A DNA stretch of 64,000 nucleotides, taken from positions 62,001 through 126,000 of the forward strand of contig JANNRJ010000010.1 in assembly GCA_031401235.1 (NCBI GenBank), written 5' to 3'. Below the pieces are notes generated by a model, which was not told the DNA's origin, did not search any database, and saw nothing but the letters and a program-made list of their open reading frames with translations. Both the position numbers and the translations under genes were made by a program. This stretch comes from UBA3006 sp031401235. Its GTDB lineage: Bacteria > Actinomycetota > Acidimicrobiia > Acidimicrobiales > Ilumatobacteraceae. Positions within the stretch are counted from its first letter, which is position 1. Every line of letters starts with the position of its first letter. Shown here one piece after another: positions 1-8,544 of this stretch.

Positions 1-342
1 TCATCCGAACCAGAGACTAAAGCGATGATCAGTTTCATGCGCGAAATTAAACCGGAACTTGGAATCTGGTATCACCAAGACCTGCACAGAATTTCGCCCA
101 GCACCGGTATCAATGGTCAACTTCGTGCCCGCTACTCGCAACAAACCGGAATTCCACTAAAGAGCATTACCGGAGGAACATATTGGGGGATTGCTGCGAC
201 ATGGCAGCGAATCGCGATTCCCGATTCGTATTCATTTGTGGTTGAACTGGGACCGACACCAGTTCGGGCCAAACATCTCCTACGCAATGCCTACGCCGTA
301 TTGGACGTAGCTTTGCTTCGTCGAACCTTGAGTGGAAAGTAA
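1..342 (+). CDS. C-terminal part of an M14-type zinc carboxypeptidase / murein amidase-like protein
   Basis: The reading frame is open from the first base, so only the last 113 residues are present and the true start lies outside the window. The visible start SEPETKAMISF followed by a hydrophobic strand ending in WYHQD resembles the segment of M14 peptidases carrying the third zinc ligand (His). The later segment SFVVELGPT carries a Glu where this family has its catalytic glutamate. M14 enzymes of this kind trim peptide side chains, often of peptidoglycan. The family assignment is by eye and the zinc site in the missing half cannot be checked. Confidence 0.55.
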   Translation, partial: SSEPETKAMISFMREIKPELGIWYHQDLHRISPSTGINGQLRARYSQQTGIPLKSITGGTYWGIAATWQRIAIPDSYSFVVELGPTPVRAKHLLRNAYAVLDVALLRRTLSGK

Positions 343-346
343 TCGT

Positions 347-1519
347 CTAAGTGAGTTGGGGTAGTCCAACGAGCATTCGATAATCATCAGCCTCGTTATA
401 CATGTGGGCGGACAATCGCACATAATTGTGACCGCCGACCGACATGATCGTGGTTTCGGTATTCAGTTCACGGCCCGCCCGTTGAATGAGCGCGTCGCAC
501 TCCTTGCGTGTGAAGGCCGGTGAAATCGGCAAGCGCACCATTCGCATCCAAGGTGCTTCAAATTCTGCCGCTACATGTCGATCGACATTCCAAGCTTCAC
601 GTAACAATGTCGCCCCGGCCTCAATGACCTCGCTGTTATGCGAATTACGTTCGGTGCGACTCCACTGTTGCTGAAATTCAATTGCGCTAGGCACGGAAAT
701 GTATGACGAGTAATCACTGGTTCCTTGCCAATCAAACGACGTTGGAAATCCGTTCTCGTATCCCCAAGAAGGAGCCAGTGGCGCCATCAATGCGGCAATC
801 TGAATGTTGGCACAGACGATCCCCGCCGATGGTCGAGGTGCACATAGCCACTTATGGAAGTTGCCGACCCATACATCGAACCCAGTTGGCAATGGGTTTT
901 CGAGCATTCCTGCGGCGTGAGCGCCATCGATGACAAATCGAAGACTCGGATTCGTTGGTTTCAATTGGGCGATAATTTCATTCACCGGCAGCAGCGCTCC
1001 GGTGTCCGAAGTGATTAGGTCCAGCACGACAATTGTTTCGGCATCTGTCGTGGCGAATGCTTCGGCAATACGCGAGGCGATGACTTCAGCGGTGATCTCA
1101 TCTGGATACCGGATAGCGACGGTGTTGAGAGTTGCGTTGCTTCGTTGCGCCACTCGTTGGAGGGCAAGATGCACACCCCCGTAGCCGAGCGAAGTAGAAA
1201 TAATATGAGCCCGCCGATGGCGAGAATTAACGTCGTCAACCAGGGCTTGCACAGCAGTGGCCATTCCCTGAGATGAATTTGGTACAAATGCAAACAGTTC
1301 CTCGGCAACGGCCATCCAGCGCGCTGTGGATTGGCGAGCCGCGACCAACAAATCGGGAAGCTCAAATCGAAACCAACGGTTTGGATTCGTTAGTGCCCGA
1401 TCTTGGAATTCTCGCTGAATCGCATCAACCACACGAGGCACGGCTCCGAATGAACCATGGTTTAAATGAGTGATACTCGGTTCAAGGCTCCACAGCGGAG
1501 CATATGTGTTGGGTTTCAC
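347..1519 (-). CDS. PLP-dependent class V aminotransferase, isopenicillin-N epimerase-like
   Basis: A 390-residue protein of normal length for class V aminotransferases. The N-terminus contains the LNHGSFG motif typical of the isopenicillin-N epimerase/cysteine-desulfurase-like branch. VIDGAHAAGM holds the cofactor-contacting Asp and His, and VGNFHKWL holds the lysine expected to form the Schiff base with pyridoxal phosphate. The start ATG overlaps the stop of the glpX gene (ATGA), so both are probably translated from one message. The substrate cannot be told; members act as epimerases, desulfurases or kynureninase-like enzymes. It is not the Fe-S desulfurase of this window, which is the separate gene at 11.7 kb. 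Confidence 0.85.
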   Translation of the reverse strand: MKPNTYAPLWSLEPSITHLNHGSFGAVPRVVDAIQREFQDRALTNPNRWFRFELPDLLVAARQSTARWMAVAEELFAFVPNSSQGMATAVQALVDDVNSRHRRAHIISTSLGYGGVHLALQRVAQRSNATLNTVAIRYPDEITAEVIASRIAEAFATTDAETIVVLDLITSDTGALLPVNEIIAQLKPTNPSLRFVIDGAHAAGMLENPLPTGFDVWVGNFHKWLCAPRPSAGIVCANIQIAALMAPLAPSWGYENGFPTSFDWQGTSDYSSYISVPSAIEFQQQWSRTERNSHNSEVIEAGATLLREAWNVDRHVAAEFEAPWMRMVRLPISPAFTRKECDALIQRAGRELNTETTIMSVGGHNYVRLSAHMYNEADDYRMLVGLPQLT

Positions 1520-2517
1520 TCGTGAAATTCGTCAGATGAATAGGCGGTAAGTCGATCAGCACGGTGGTGAGTGTCGATATAGCGAATCGTTCCGCTACGA
1601 CTGCGCATCACCAAACTCTGCGACCTGGCACCGTATGCGTCGTATCTAACACCACGCAGTAGTTCGCCATCGGTGACACCAGTGGCGGCGAAAAATACAT
1701 CATTTCCTCGAACCAAATCATTTGTAGTGAGAATCTTTGACAAGTCGTATCCAGCGGCGATCGCCGTGTTGCGTTCGCCTTCATTTCGTGGATACAACCG
1801 CCCGATGATTTCGCCACCCATCGCCTTTAGCGCAGCAGCGGCGATGACGCCCTCGGGAGTGCCACCAATTCCCATCAAGATGTCCACTCCAACTCCTGGT
1901 GAAGCCGCGGCGATGGCGGCGAATATATCTCCGTCACTAATGAGCCGAATACGGGCACCTGATGCGCGTACCTCAGCGATGAGTTCGTCGTGACGATCGC
2001 GCTCGAGAATCATCACGGTCAACTCATGCAATGTTTTCTTCATTGCTTTGGCAACCTCAATTAGGTTTTGGGTTGGAGTGGCATTGAGGTCGATTGCCGA
2101 TGCCGCTTCGGCGCCGACTGCAATCTTTTCCATATACACACACGGTCCAGGATTGAACATCGAGCCGCGTTCGGCAACTGCAATGACCGACAACGCGTTT
2201 CCTCGTCCTAATGCCGTGAGCGTTGTGCCGTCAATAGGGTCTACGGCCACATCGGCTTTGGGTGAAATACCATTTCCGACTTTCTCACCGTTGTACAGCA
2301 TTGGCGCTTCATCTTTTTCACCTTCACCAATGACCACAATGCCATCCATGTTCACTGTGTCTAGAACGTTGCGCATTGCGTCAACTGCAGCACCGTCGGC
2401 AGATTTTTTGTCACCTCGACCAACCCATCGGGCGGCGGCCAGTGCTGCTGATTCGGTCACCCGAACCAATTCCATCGCTAGGTTGCGGTCCGGGCGTTCG
2501 CGCAGTGTCATCGCCAT
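1516..2517 (-). CDS. glpX: Class II fructose-1,6-bisphosphatase
   Basis: Hydrolyses fructose-1,6-bisphosphate to fructose-6-phosphate in gluconeogenesis; this is the usual bisphosphatase of actinobacteria. The protein has GEGEKDEAPML and the family signature DPIDGTT, which holds metal- and phosphate-binding residues, then a glycine-rich MGIGGTPEG segment. The frame stays open upstream to 2799, but that extension would overlap the divergent gene at 2598 and is arginine-rich non-family sequence. I choose ATG at 2515-2517, giving about 333 residues, the usual GlpX length, with a GGGG Shine-Dalgarno about 12 bases upstream; a second ATG two codons on is also possible. The stop overlaps the downstream aminotransferase start. 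Confidence 0.93.
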   Translation of the reverse strand: MAMTLRERPDRNLAMELVRVTESAALAAARWVGRGDKKSADGAAVDAMRNVLDTVNMDGIVVIGEGEKDEAPMLYNGEKVGNGISPKADVAVDPIDGTTLTALGRGNALSVIAVAERGSMFNPGPCVYMEKIAVGAEAASAIDLNATPTQNLIEVAKAMKKTLHELTVMILERDRHDELIAEVRASGARIRLISDGDIFAAIAAASPGVGVDILMGIGGTPEGVIAAAALKAMGGEIIGRLYPRNEGERNTAIAAGYDLSKILTTNDLVRGNDVFFAATGVTDGELLRGVRYDAYGARSQSLVMRSRSGTIRYIDTHHRADRLTAYSSDEFHE

Positions 2518-2597
2518 TGAATCTAGTCGCCCCTTCCACAAGCCCCGAATGCCGCGGCAGGCTTTGCCTTTACCCACCAAGAAGTAGCGTTTCGCAT

Positions 2598-3317
2598 ATG
2601 AACGAGTGGAACCCACGAGACCCAGATACCAAATCTGTGCGCTACGACCTTTCAGAATGGTCGATTGGTCAGCGTGCCAATGTCGCCGCCATGCTCGCAG
2701 ATGCCACGATTTCCCACTCATGGGATGGAGACGAGTTAATAGTCCCGGCTGAGGACGAAGACCGAGTCGACGGAATTCTCGACGAGATTGAGACGGCAAC
2801 TTCGCCAGGAGATTCCGATCGAACTTTGCAAGCCGGTGAGCAACTAACCGAGTATGAACTCGATGAATGGAGCCAATCCGAACGTGATGAGTTGTCTCAG
2901 ATGCTCAACGAAGTCAATGTTGTGTATCGGTGGGAGGGCGATGTGTTATTGGTTCCGACGACATCCGAAGATGAAGTGGATGATTGTCTCGATTCCCTTG
3001 AAAAGGGTGGAGTGGTCATTGTTGACGAAGACTCGGCCCCACAGGCGAGCACCGAGACACTTCGAACATTGTTCAATGTTGCCCAGCGGTTGCAGCGCAA
3101 CCCTCTCGACGCAGATGGCCTGACGTTATTGGCCATTCTCCTAGAAGACATAGAGTCGCACCGATCCCCGCGAAATGTGCCGGCGTCAGTTTGGCGACAA
3201 GCGACCGATATTGCCGATCAACTCGCAGCGGCTCTTGCCGATGACAATCAACCCGATGAGTTGACGGCGATTGACCTTGCCGGTCGTCTTCATGCGGTGT
3301 TGCGTCCACACGTTTAA
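2598..3317 (+). CDS. Acidic hypothetical protein with an internally duplicated ~50-residue module
   Basis: I do not recognise a named family. The 239-residue protein is strongly acidic and has no signal peptide or membrane segment. Residues 15-65 and 85-135 are clear copies of one module: YDLSEWS then a helix, a strand with WDGDELIVP, then a helix rich in Asp/Glu; the second copy has YELDEWS and WEGDVLLVP. The remaining third is helical. Start ATG at 2598 leaves 80 bases to the divergent glpX start, room for two promoters. The J-domain gene follows after 2 bases and the hydrolase overlaps that, so the three are probably one operon. Confidence 0.8.
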   Translation: MNEWNPRDPDTKSVRYDLSEWSIGQRANVAAMLADATISHSWDGDELIVPAEDEDRVDGILDEIETATSPGDSDRTLQAGEQLTEYELDEWSQSERDELSQMLNEVNVVYRWEGDVLLVPTTSEDEVDDCLDSLEKGGVVIVDEDSAPQASTETLRTLFNVAQRLQRNPLDADGLTLLAILLEDIESHRSPRNVPASVWRQATDIADQLAAALADDNQPDELTAIDLAGRLHAVLRPHV

Positions 3318-3319
3318 TC

Positions 3320-4024
3320 GTGTCCGGCGAGGTTCTTGCCGAATTGGAAATTTGGCATTCGCGACCGATCACGCCCACGCGACGGCTATCCCTGGGGAAT
3401 TTAGTTCTTCCCACTGATCCGTTACCGGGATTTGGTGGGCTATTGCTTGGGGCGGTGATGTCGGCCCACATTGTGGATGTTGACGACGAACTTGTTCCCG
3501 ATGTGCATCGACTGATCACCGAAATTAAGAATGATGACCGAGTTGTGCAGCCGCGTCTACGACATCGCTACCAAATAGATCGCCATGGTTTATCTAGAAG
3601 TGTGCATCGACTGAGTGGCCATGAGGACCAACTTCAATTTCATTTCGAATCCTCTGGCACGCCATTGCAACAAGTTCTCGGCTCGGTGTATGCACTTGAG
3701 CGACTTGCGCAAGAAACTCGAAGGTCACTTGCTGTCCTGTTACATAAGTCGATGAAATGGCGGGGACCAATTGGGCCATCATTTATTTCATACATTGCTG
3801 GCAGTGCAGCAACATCATTATCGGCACTGGCCGACCCGCGCGCGTGGGCGCTAGATCTTCTGGGTTTTCCACCTGGCACAATCAAGCCAAACAAGAAAGA
3901 GATCCAAACGCGTTATCGCGAAACGCTGCGCCAAGTGCACCCTGATCATGGCGCAACGCATGAAACTGCCGCCCACAGCATCAGCGAACTCGGCGAGGCT
4001 CGACGAGTATTGATGTACATGTGA
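3320..4024 (+). CDS. Protein with C-terminal DnaJ-type J domain
   Basis: A 234-residue protein starting with GTG. The last 60 residues look like a J domain: DPRAWALDLLGF, a loop, a basic helix, then VHPDHG with the HPD tripeptide (residues 207-209) needed to stimulate Hsp70 ATPase, followed by a final helix. The first 170 residues resemble no family I know and contain a weakly hydrophobic glycine-rich stretch around residue 40. Placement of the J domain at the C-terminus is typical of membrane- or substrate-specific co-chaperones rather than DnaJ itself. The stop overlaps the start of the next gene (GTGA). Confidence 0.75.
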   Translation: MSGEVLAELEIWHSRPITPTRRLSLGNLVLPTDPLPGFGGLLLGAVMSAHIVDVDDELVPDVHRLITEIKNDDRVVQPRLRHRYQIDRHGLSRSVHRLSGHEDQLQFHFESSGTPLQQVLGSVYALERLAQETRRSLAVLLHKSMKWRGPIGPSFISYIAGSAATSLSALADPRAWALDLLGFPPGTIKPNKKEIQTRYRETLRQVHPDHGATHETAAHSISELGEARRVLMYM

Positions 4025-4593
4025 AAATTCGTGGTGTGGTGTTATTTCCAGGGGCTGGAAGCGGGCGCGATCAGTCCACTTTGTTGGCAATTGAGCATGC
4101 CCTACTCCCACTGCCTACCTTTCGTTTTGACTTCCCGTACCGCCGTGCTGGCCGCAAGATGCCCGACCGTACCTCGGTGCTGGTGCAATGCGTAGTCGAT
4201 GAAGTTCGCGCAGTAGCCGACCAGCTTGAGTGTTCGACTACTGAATTGGTGATCGGTGGTCGATCAATGGGTGGGCGAATGTGCACAATGGCAATCACGG
4301 ACGAGCAAATCGCACTCGCGGTTCACGGAGTGATCTGTGTTTCGTATCCGCTGCATCCGCCTAAAAAACCCGATCAATTGCGTACCGAGCATCTACCTCG
4401 GCTGAGAGTTCCTAGTCTGTTTGTCAGCGGGACCCGTGACGATTTCGGCTCAATCGAAGAACTGACAACGGAACTTTCCGTAATTCCACGTTCACCAACG
4501 ATTGAATTCATCGAGGGCGGTCGCCACGATCTCAAAGGACACGACGATCGAATTGCTGCAATTATTAAGCAGTGGCTATTGGCGTTGAAGTAA
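4021..4593 (+). CDS. Small alpha/beta hydrolase (KANL3/Tex30-like)
   Basis: A 190-residue alpha/beta hydrolase without a lid domain. VVLFPGAGSG is the oxyanion-hole strand and turn, GGRSMGGRM contains the nucleophilic Ser82 in a G-x-S-x-G-like elbow, SGTRDDFG carries the likely acid and GGRHDLKG the catalytic histidine. This order matches the dienelactone-hydrolase-like family called KANL3/Tex30. The natural substrate is unknown. It starts with GTG overlapping the J-domain gene stop. Its end overlaps the convergent MFS gene by 18 bases. Confidence 0.8.
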   Translation: MKIRGVVLFPGAGSGRDQSTLLAIEHALLPLPTFRFDFPYRRAGRKMPDRTSVLVQCVVDEVRAVADQLECSTTELVIGGRSMGGRMCTMAITDEQIALAVHGVICVSYPLHPPKKPDQLRTEHLPRLRVPSLFVSGTRDDFGSIEELTTELSVIPRSPTIEFIEGGRHDLKGHDDRIAAIIKQWLLALK

Positions 4594-5901
4594 TTCGTCC
4601 TCCGGATTGAGTTCCTCTAATTCGCGATGTGCCGTCTCCGGATACATCGCGAATACGAGAACTGAAACCAAGACCGGGCCAATGGCAAGAACCGCCATCA
4701 CCGAGCCATAACTTGCGCCACGATTAATAAATGTTCCACAACCAAGTAAACCGATGCTTCCTCCAATCAGTGATGCTGTTGTAATAAATGCCGAGGCGAT
4801 ATTGCGATGCGCGGTGGGGAAGAGTTCACTACGAAAGACCGACATCGCCGGGTAAGCCAGGGCAAAGGCGATTGCGCCAAGGAGTGCCGAAACCCACATT
4901 CCAATACCGTGCACGCTGAACGACACTGCAATGAGTATTGCCCCAAGCGGGATCATTATTGCGGCCAGTGTTTTGCGGCCGCGACGATCGGCAATGCGTC
5001 CTCCAATGAGTAATCCGATGGAGGCGGGGCCAGTCGTGGCGACGGTGAAGAGCGCCACGAAAGTCGCCGAATATCCGCGGACATCCTTGAGATAGCGAAT
5101 TTGAAATACTGACGCCGCAGCAATGAATACATTCACAAGTATTGCCACTGCCATTTGAAGCATGAGCCGTTGCGGCACAATATGGGCGTGCACGGCCGGG
5201 TCATCATGGAGTGTGGAATCGAGCGATCGTTCGTGAAGCGATTCAAATCGTTGTGTCTCCGGCAGGCGACGTGTGAGCACTGCGGCTATAAATAGCCAAA
5301 CCAAACCAATTGCGTAGATATATCGCCATGAGGTGAGCGAGATTCCGGCCAGCGGAATTGCGGCGACCGCAGTACCGGCACCGAATCCGGCGGTAACTGC
5401 GATAACACTGAGAGCAAAGGCACGCGTGTCGTTAGACATTTCCTCGGTGGCAAACACGATAATGAAAATGCTGAGAGATAATCCAAGGGGCCGGCCAACT
5501 GCTTGAGTAATCACGAGAAAAGTAAAGTTCGGCGATAGTGCACCGAGCGAGGTAACCAGTGGCGCAAGCCACAACATGATCAGAATCATCCGTCGTCGAC
5601 CGATTCGATCGGCGAGCGCGGCACATGGCAAGGCGATAATCACTCCCCAGCGCACGATTGCGGCGGCAAAACCTTGACCCTGCGCAGAAATGTGAAACTC
5701 ATCGCTGGCGTAGGCCACCGTTTGGGTGAATACCGTGTTGGTGAAGGCCGCCGGAATTGAAGCCAAGCAGAGCAACACAAGCACCTGTTTCTGTCGTGCG
5801 GTCAGTGAAGTCGGGCGCAGAAAACCGCGCAATCGTGCTACTTGTGAGGGTCGGACTGTGAGCGAGGCCACGGCGGGAGCATACTGAGATGCAATGCGCA
5901 T
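4576..5901 (-). CDS. MFS transporter
   Basis: A major facilitator of up to 441 residues with about twelve hydrophobic segments. The loop between segments 2 and 3 has ALADRIGRRRM and the equivalent loop of the second half has RIADRRGRKTL, the duplicated MFS signature. Substrate cannot be inferred. The first ATG (5899-5901) lies inside the start of murA on the other strand; GTG at 5869-5871 would begin ten residues later and remove that overlap. No strong Shine-Dalgarno distinguishes them, so the start is uncertain. Confidence 0.85.
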   Translation of the reverse strand: MRIASQYAPAVASLTVRPSQVARLRGFLRPTSLTARQKQVLVLLCLASIPAAFTNTVFTQTVAYASDEFHISAQGQGFAAAIVRWGVIIALPCAALADRIGRRRMILIMLWLAPLVTSLGALSPNFTFLVITQAVGRPLGLSLSIFIIVFATEEMSNDTRAFALSVIAVTAGFGAGTAVAAIPLAGISLTSWRYIYAIGLVWLFIAAVLTRRLPETQRFESLHERSLDSTLHDDPAVHAHIVPQRLMLQMAVAILVNVFIAAASVFQIRYLKDVRGYSATFVALFTVATTGPASIGLLIGGRIADRRGRKTLAAIMIPLGAILIAVSFSVHGIGMWVSALLGAIAFALAYPAMSVFRSELFPTAHRNIASAFITTASLIGGSIGLLGCGTFINRGASYGSVMAVLAIGPVLVSVLVFAMYPETAHRELEELNPEDELLQRQ

Positions 5902-7150
5902 CGTTGTTCAACCATCTGGTCCGCTTCATGGTGACGTGCAAGTCCCGGGAGCGAAAAATTCGGTTCTAAAGTTGATGGCCGCCACCCTGCTCGCCGAGGG
6001 TGACTATGAATTCACCAATGTGCCAGCGATCAATGATGTTGACACGATGGGGGATTTGATTGGTGCACTTGGTGTCTCCGCAGTTCGAGTAGGAGCACAT
6101 GGCCTAACCCTGTGCAATCACGGCAACATCACGCCCGTTGCGCCGTTTGAGCAGGTCGATCGAATCCGGTCTTCGATCAATGTGCTTGGACCCCTACTTG
6201 CCAGATTTGGGAGCGCCGACATTGCCATGCCAGGTGGGGATAATTTCGGCACGCGTCCGATCAACTGGCACGTCAGTGGACTCGAAGCGATGGGCGCCAC
6301 ATTTGAACTCACAGATAAAGGGGTGCGAGCCACGGCGCCACGCTTGCATGGGGCGACGATTGTGCTTAGTTTTCCAAGTGTTGGTGCCACGGAGAATATT
6401 CTCACCGCGGCCGTGCTTGCCGACGGTGTCACAACAATTGACAACGCCGCCCGCGAACCCGAAATTGCCGACCTCTGCGCAATGTTGAGCGCAATGGGCG
6501 CGCACATTTCCGGCGTCGGTACCGCAACACTCGTCATTGAAGGTGTCGAACCCGGGTCACTGCATGCGGTGCATCACAAAGTTATGAATGACCGTGTTCA
6601 GGCCGCCACTTATATAGCCGCCGTGGCGGTGTGCGGGGGAGATGTGTTTGTGCGCGGTGCCAGATCCGATCACATGGAAATGTTGCTCAATCGATACGCC
6701 GAAATGGGCGTGAGCATTACTCCTCATTCAGATGGTTTGCGTGTGGCTGCTTCGTCGCGGTTGCATTCGATCAACTTTGCAACTCTGCCCTATCCCGGAA
6801 TCGCCACAGATTATAAACCGCTTCTCGTGGCGATGTTGGCGATCGCCGACGGTGTGGGTATCGCCACTGAAAATTTATACCCGGGTCGCTTTCGCTATAT
6901 AGAGGAGTTGTCAAAATTTGGGGCAGATATTCGCATCGATGGACATCATGCGGCTATTCGCGGCGTTGCCCGACTAACTGGGGCGAAAGTTTGTGCTCCC
7001 GATATTCGTGCCGGGGCGGCACTTGTGGTCGCCGGATTGATTGCCGATGGCGTTACCGAGATCAGCGATATTTATCACATCGATCGTGGATATGACGACT
7101 TAGTTGGTCGCCTTGCCGGAATCGGAGCCAACATCGCTCGAATCAATTGA
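5894..7150 (+). CDS. murA: UDP-N-acetylglucosamine 1-carboxyvinyltransferase with Asp at the catalytic Cys position
   Basis: First committed enzyme of peptidoglycan synthesis: transfers enolpyruvate from phosphoenolpyruvate to UDP-GlcNAc. At 418 residues it has the normal length. PGAKNSVLKL at the N-terminus carries the conserved Lys-Asn pair. The mobile loop reads MPGGDNFGTRP, with Asp116 where most bacteria have the cysteine alkylated by fosfomycin. Mycobacterial and chlamydial MurA also have Asp here and are intrinsically resistant. The near C-terminal DIYHIDRGYDDL segment is also typical of the family. The gene is divergent from the MFS gene, with their 5' ends nearly touching. Confidence 0.96.
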   Translation: MRIVVQPSGPLHGDVQVPGAKNSVLKLMAATLLAEGDYEFTNVPAINDVDTMGDLIGALGVSAVRVGAHGLTLCNHGNITPVAPFEQVDRIRSSINVLGPLLARFGSADIAMPGGDNFGTRPINWHVSGLEAMGATFELTDKGVRATAPRLHGATIVLSFPSVGATENILTAAVLADGVTTIDNAAREPEIADLCAMLSAMGAHISGVGTATLVIEGVEPGSLHAVHHKVMNDRVQAATYIAAVAVCGGDVFVRGARSDHMEMLLNRYAEMGVSITPHSDGLRVAASSRLHSINFATLPYPGIATDYKPLLVAMLAIADGVGIATENLYPGRFRYIEELSKFGADIRIDGHHAAIRGVARLTGAKVCAPDIRAGAALVVAGLIADGVTEISDIYHIDRGYDDLVGRLAGIGANIARIN

Positions 7151-7270
7151 GCGTTTCGCGGTGTTTTGCCGATCAACTCGAAGTGTTGCCCGCCACAACA
7201 CCAACACAATCAACGCGATAGGACCAGCCACGAGCAACAATTCGTCCCAACCGCCTTGATGAGCAAGCAC
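7100..7270 (-). CDS. Possible small single-pass membrane protein
   Basis: A frame of about 56 residues starting at GTG 7268-7270 encodes VLAHQGGWDE followed by one strongly hydrophobic segment (LLLVAGPIALIVLVLW) and a basic tail. This arrangement resembles short actinobacterial membrane proteins that I recall with a HQGGWDE-like start, but I cannot name a family. It overlaps the end of murA by about 50 bases on the opposite strand, and no good Shine-Dalgarno is seen. The frame extends upstream to an ATG at 7354, which would run into the NifU-like gene. Confidence 0.4.
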   Translation of the reverse strand: MLAHQGGWDELLLVAGPIALIVLVLWRATLRVDRQNTAKRSIDSSDVGSDSGKATN

Positions 7271-7323
7271 CCCCGTATCGTAGAGGAGTACATATTGTGT
7301 CGTCGTTTGTATTGGAGTAATTC

Positions 7324-7554
7324 GTGTCAATGCGCACCCAAGTTGAGGAAACAATTGAAGTCATCCGGCCCGCCTTACAGGCCGATGGCGGCGATATTGT
7401 GCTCCAAGAAGTGGATGAAATAACAGGCATAGTCACGGTCACTCTTGTAGGTGCGTGCGGAACATGTCCGGCATCTGATCAAACATTGAAGGCCGGAATT
7501 GAGCGCATTATGCGCGACCGTGTAGACGGTGTCACCGAGGTCGTGGCGGTCTAG
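7324..7554 (+). CDS. NifU-like C-terminal domain protein (Fe-S cluster carrier)
   Basis: A 76-residue stand-alone NifU C-terminal domain, cytoplasmic. IRPALQADGGDIVL and the pair CGTCPAS (C-x2-C) are diagnostic; two such domains bridge a labile iron-sulfur cluster and pass it to apoproteins. It starts with GTG at 7324, preceded by GGAG at 7313-7316; an in-frame ATG two codons later is less well spaced. The meaB gene follows after 3 bases, so both probably share a message. The cysteine desulfurase that would supply sulfur is at 11.7 kb. Confidence 0.9.
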   Translation: MSMRTQVEETIEVIRPALQADGGDIVLQEVDEITGIVTVTLVGACGTCPASDQTLKAGIERIMRDRVDGVTEVVAV

Positions 7555-7557
7555 TCC

Positions 7558-8544
7558 GTGTCTGAGCGCACGAGTGACCCGCGGCAGCTGTTTGCGGCCG
7601 CCTCCAGTGGCGACCGCGCATCGCTGGCCCGGTTGCTGTCGATTATTGAGCGCGGTGGTGACGATTCCCGCTCCATTGGGCGTTTGTCGTATCCGCTGAT
7701 CGGCGATGGATATTCAGTCGGCATCACTGGGGCACCAGGTGCCGGAAAGAGCACACTGACAAGTGCACTTATAGCGCACCTGCTAAGTGGAACTACAAAT
7801 AGTGCACCAAAGGTCGCGGTGCTGGCCATCGATCCGTCGTCGCCGTTCACTGGCGGAGCGATTCTTGGCGATCGGGTTCGAATGCAAGATCACGCCACTA
7901 ATGAAGGCGTGTTCATTCGTTCGATGGCCACTCGCGGTCATTTGGGCGGCTTATCTCTGGCCACGAGTGAGGCGATGCGTTTATTGGATGCAGTGAAATA
8001 TCCGTGGATTCTTGTCGAGACGGTCGGAGTTGGTCAGGTCGAAGTCGAAATTGCTGGCAAAGCAGATAGCACCATCGTGGTGGTAAACCCAGGTTGGGGT
8101 GATGCTGTGCAGGCAAACAAAGCCGGACTGATGGAGATCGCCGATGTGTTCGTGATCAACAAAGCCGATCGAAAAGGTGTGGAAGATACCCGGCGCGATC
8201 TCGAACAGATGTTGGAGCTGTCCGATTTGGCGGAGGGTGCTTGGCGACCACCAATTATTGCCACAGTTGCAACCACTGGCGAGGGTGTCGACAAACTGTG
8301 GATGGAAGTGTTGCGACACCGCAGTTATATGGAGTTAAACGGCGACCTCGTCACGCGCCGATCGAATCGAATACGCCAAGAAATGCGCGCGATTATCGAA
8401 ACCAAACTCGAGCACCGTGCCCGTGCAATTTGCAGCGGTCCGCGCTGGAGTTCTCTCGAGGCCCAAGTGCTTGCCCGCAGCATTGATCCATGGAGCGCCG
8501 CCGATCAGATGCTCGAAGGCATTCTCGAAGGTTTTGGGGAGTGA
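7558..8544 (+). CDS. meaB: MeaB/ArgK-type G3E GTPase, methylmalonyl-CoA mutase chaperone
   Basis: A 328-residue P-loop GTPase of the MeaB family, which protects and reloads adenosylcobalamin in acyl-CoA mutases. Residues 58-65 (GAPGAGKS) are the Walker A motif, LAIDPSSPFTGGAILGDRVRM and IRSMATRGHLGG are family hallmarks, LVETVGVGQ-EVE is the switch region and INKADR gives guanine specificity. Start is GTG. No mutase gene is in the window, so the client enzyme must be elsewhere. The next gene's GTG overlaps its stop. Confidence 0.92.
   Translation: MSERTSDPRQLFAAASSGDRASLARLLSIIERGGDDSRSIGRLSYPLIGDGYSVGITGAPGAGKSTLTSALIAHLLSGTTNSAPKVAVLAIDPSSPFTGGAILGDRVRMQDHATNEGVFIRSMATRGHLGGLSLATSEAMRLLDAVKYPWILVETVGVGQVEVEIAGKADSTIVVVNPGWGDAVQANKAGLMEIADVFVINKADRKGVEDTRRDLEQMLELSDLAEGAWRPPIIATVATTGEGVDKLWMEVLRHRSYMELNGDLVTRRSNRIRQEMRAIIETKLEHRARAICSGPRWSSLEAQVLARSIDPWSAADQMLEGILEGFGE

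Noticed and set aside
2518..2799. 94-codon upstream extension of glpX
   Set aside because: It is arginine/tryptophan-rich, absent from the family, overlaps the divergent gene at 2598, and an internal ATG with Shine-Dalgarno gives the normal length.
4593..4620. Terminator between the convergent hydrolase and MFS genes
   Set aside because: The genes overlap and no stem followed by T-run is seen.
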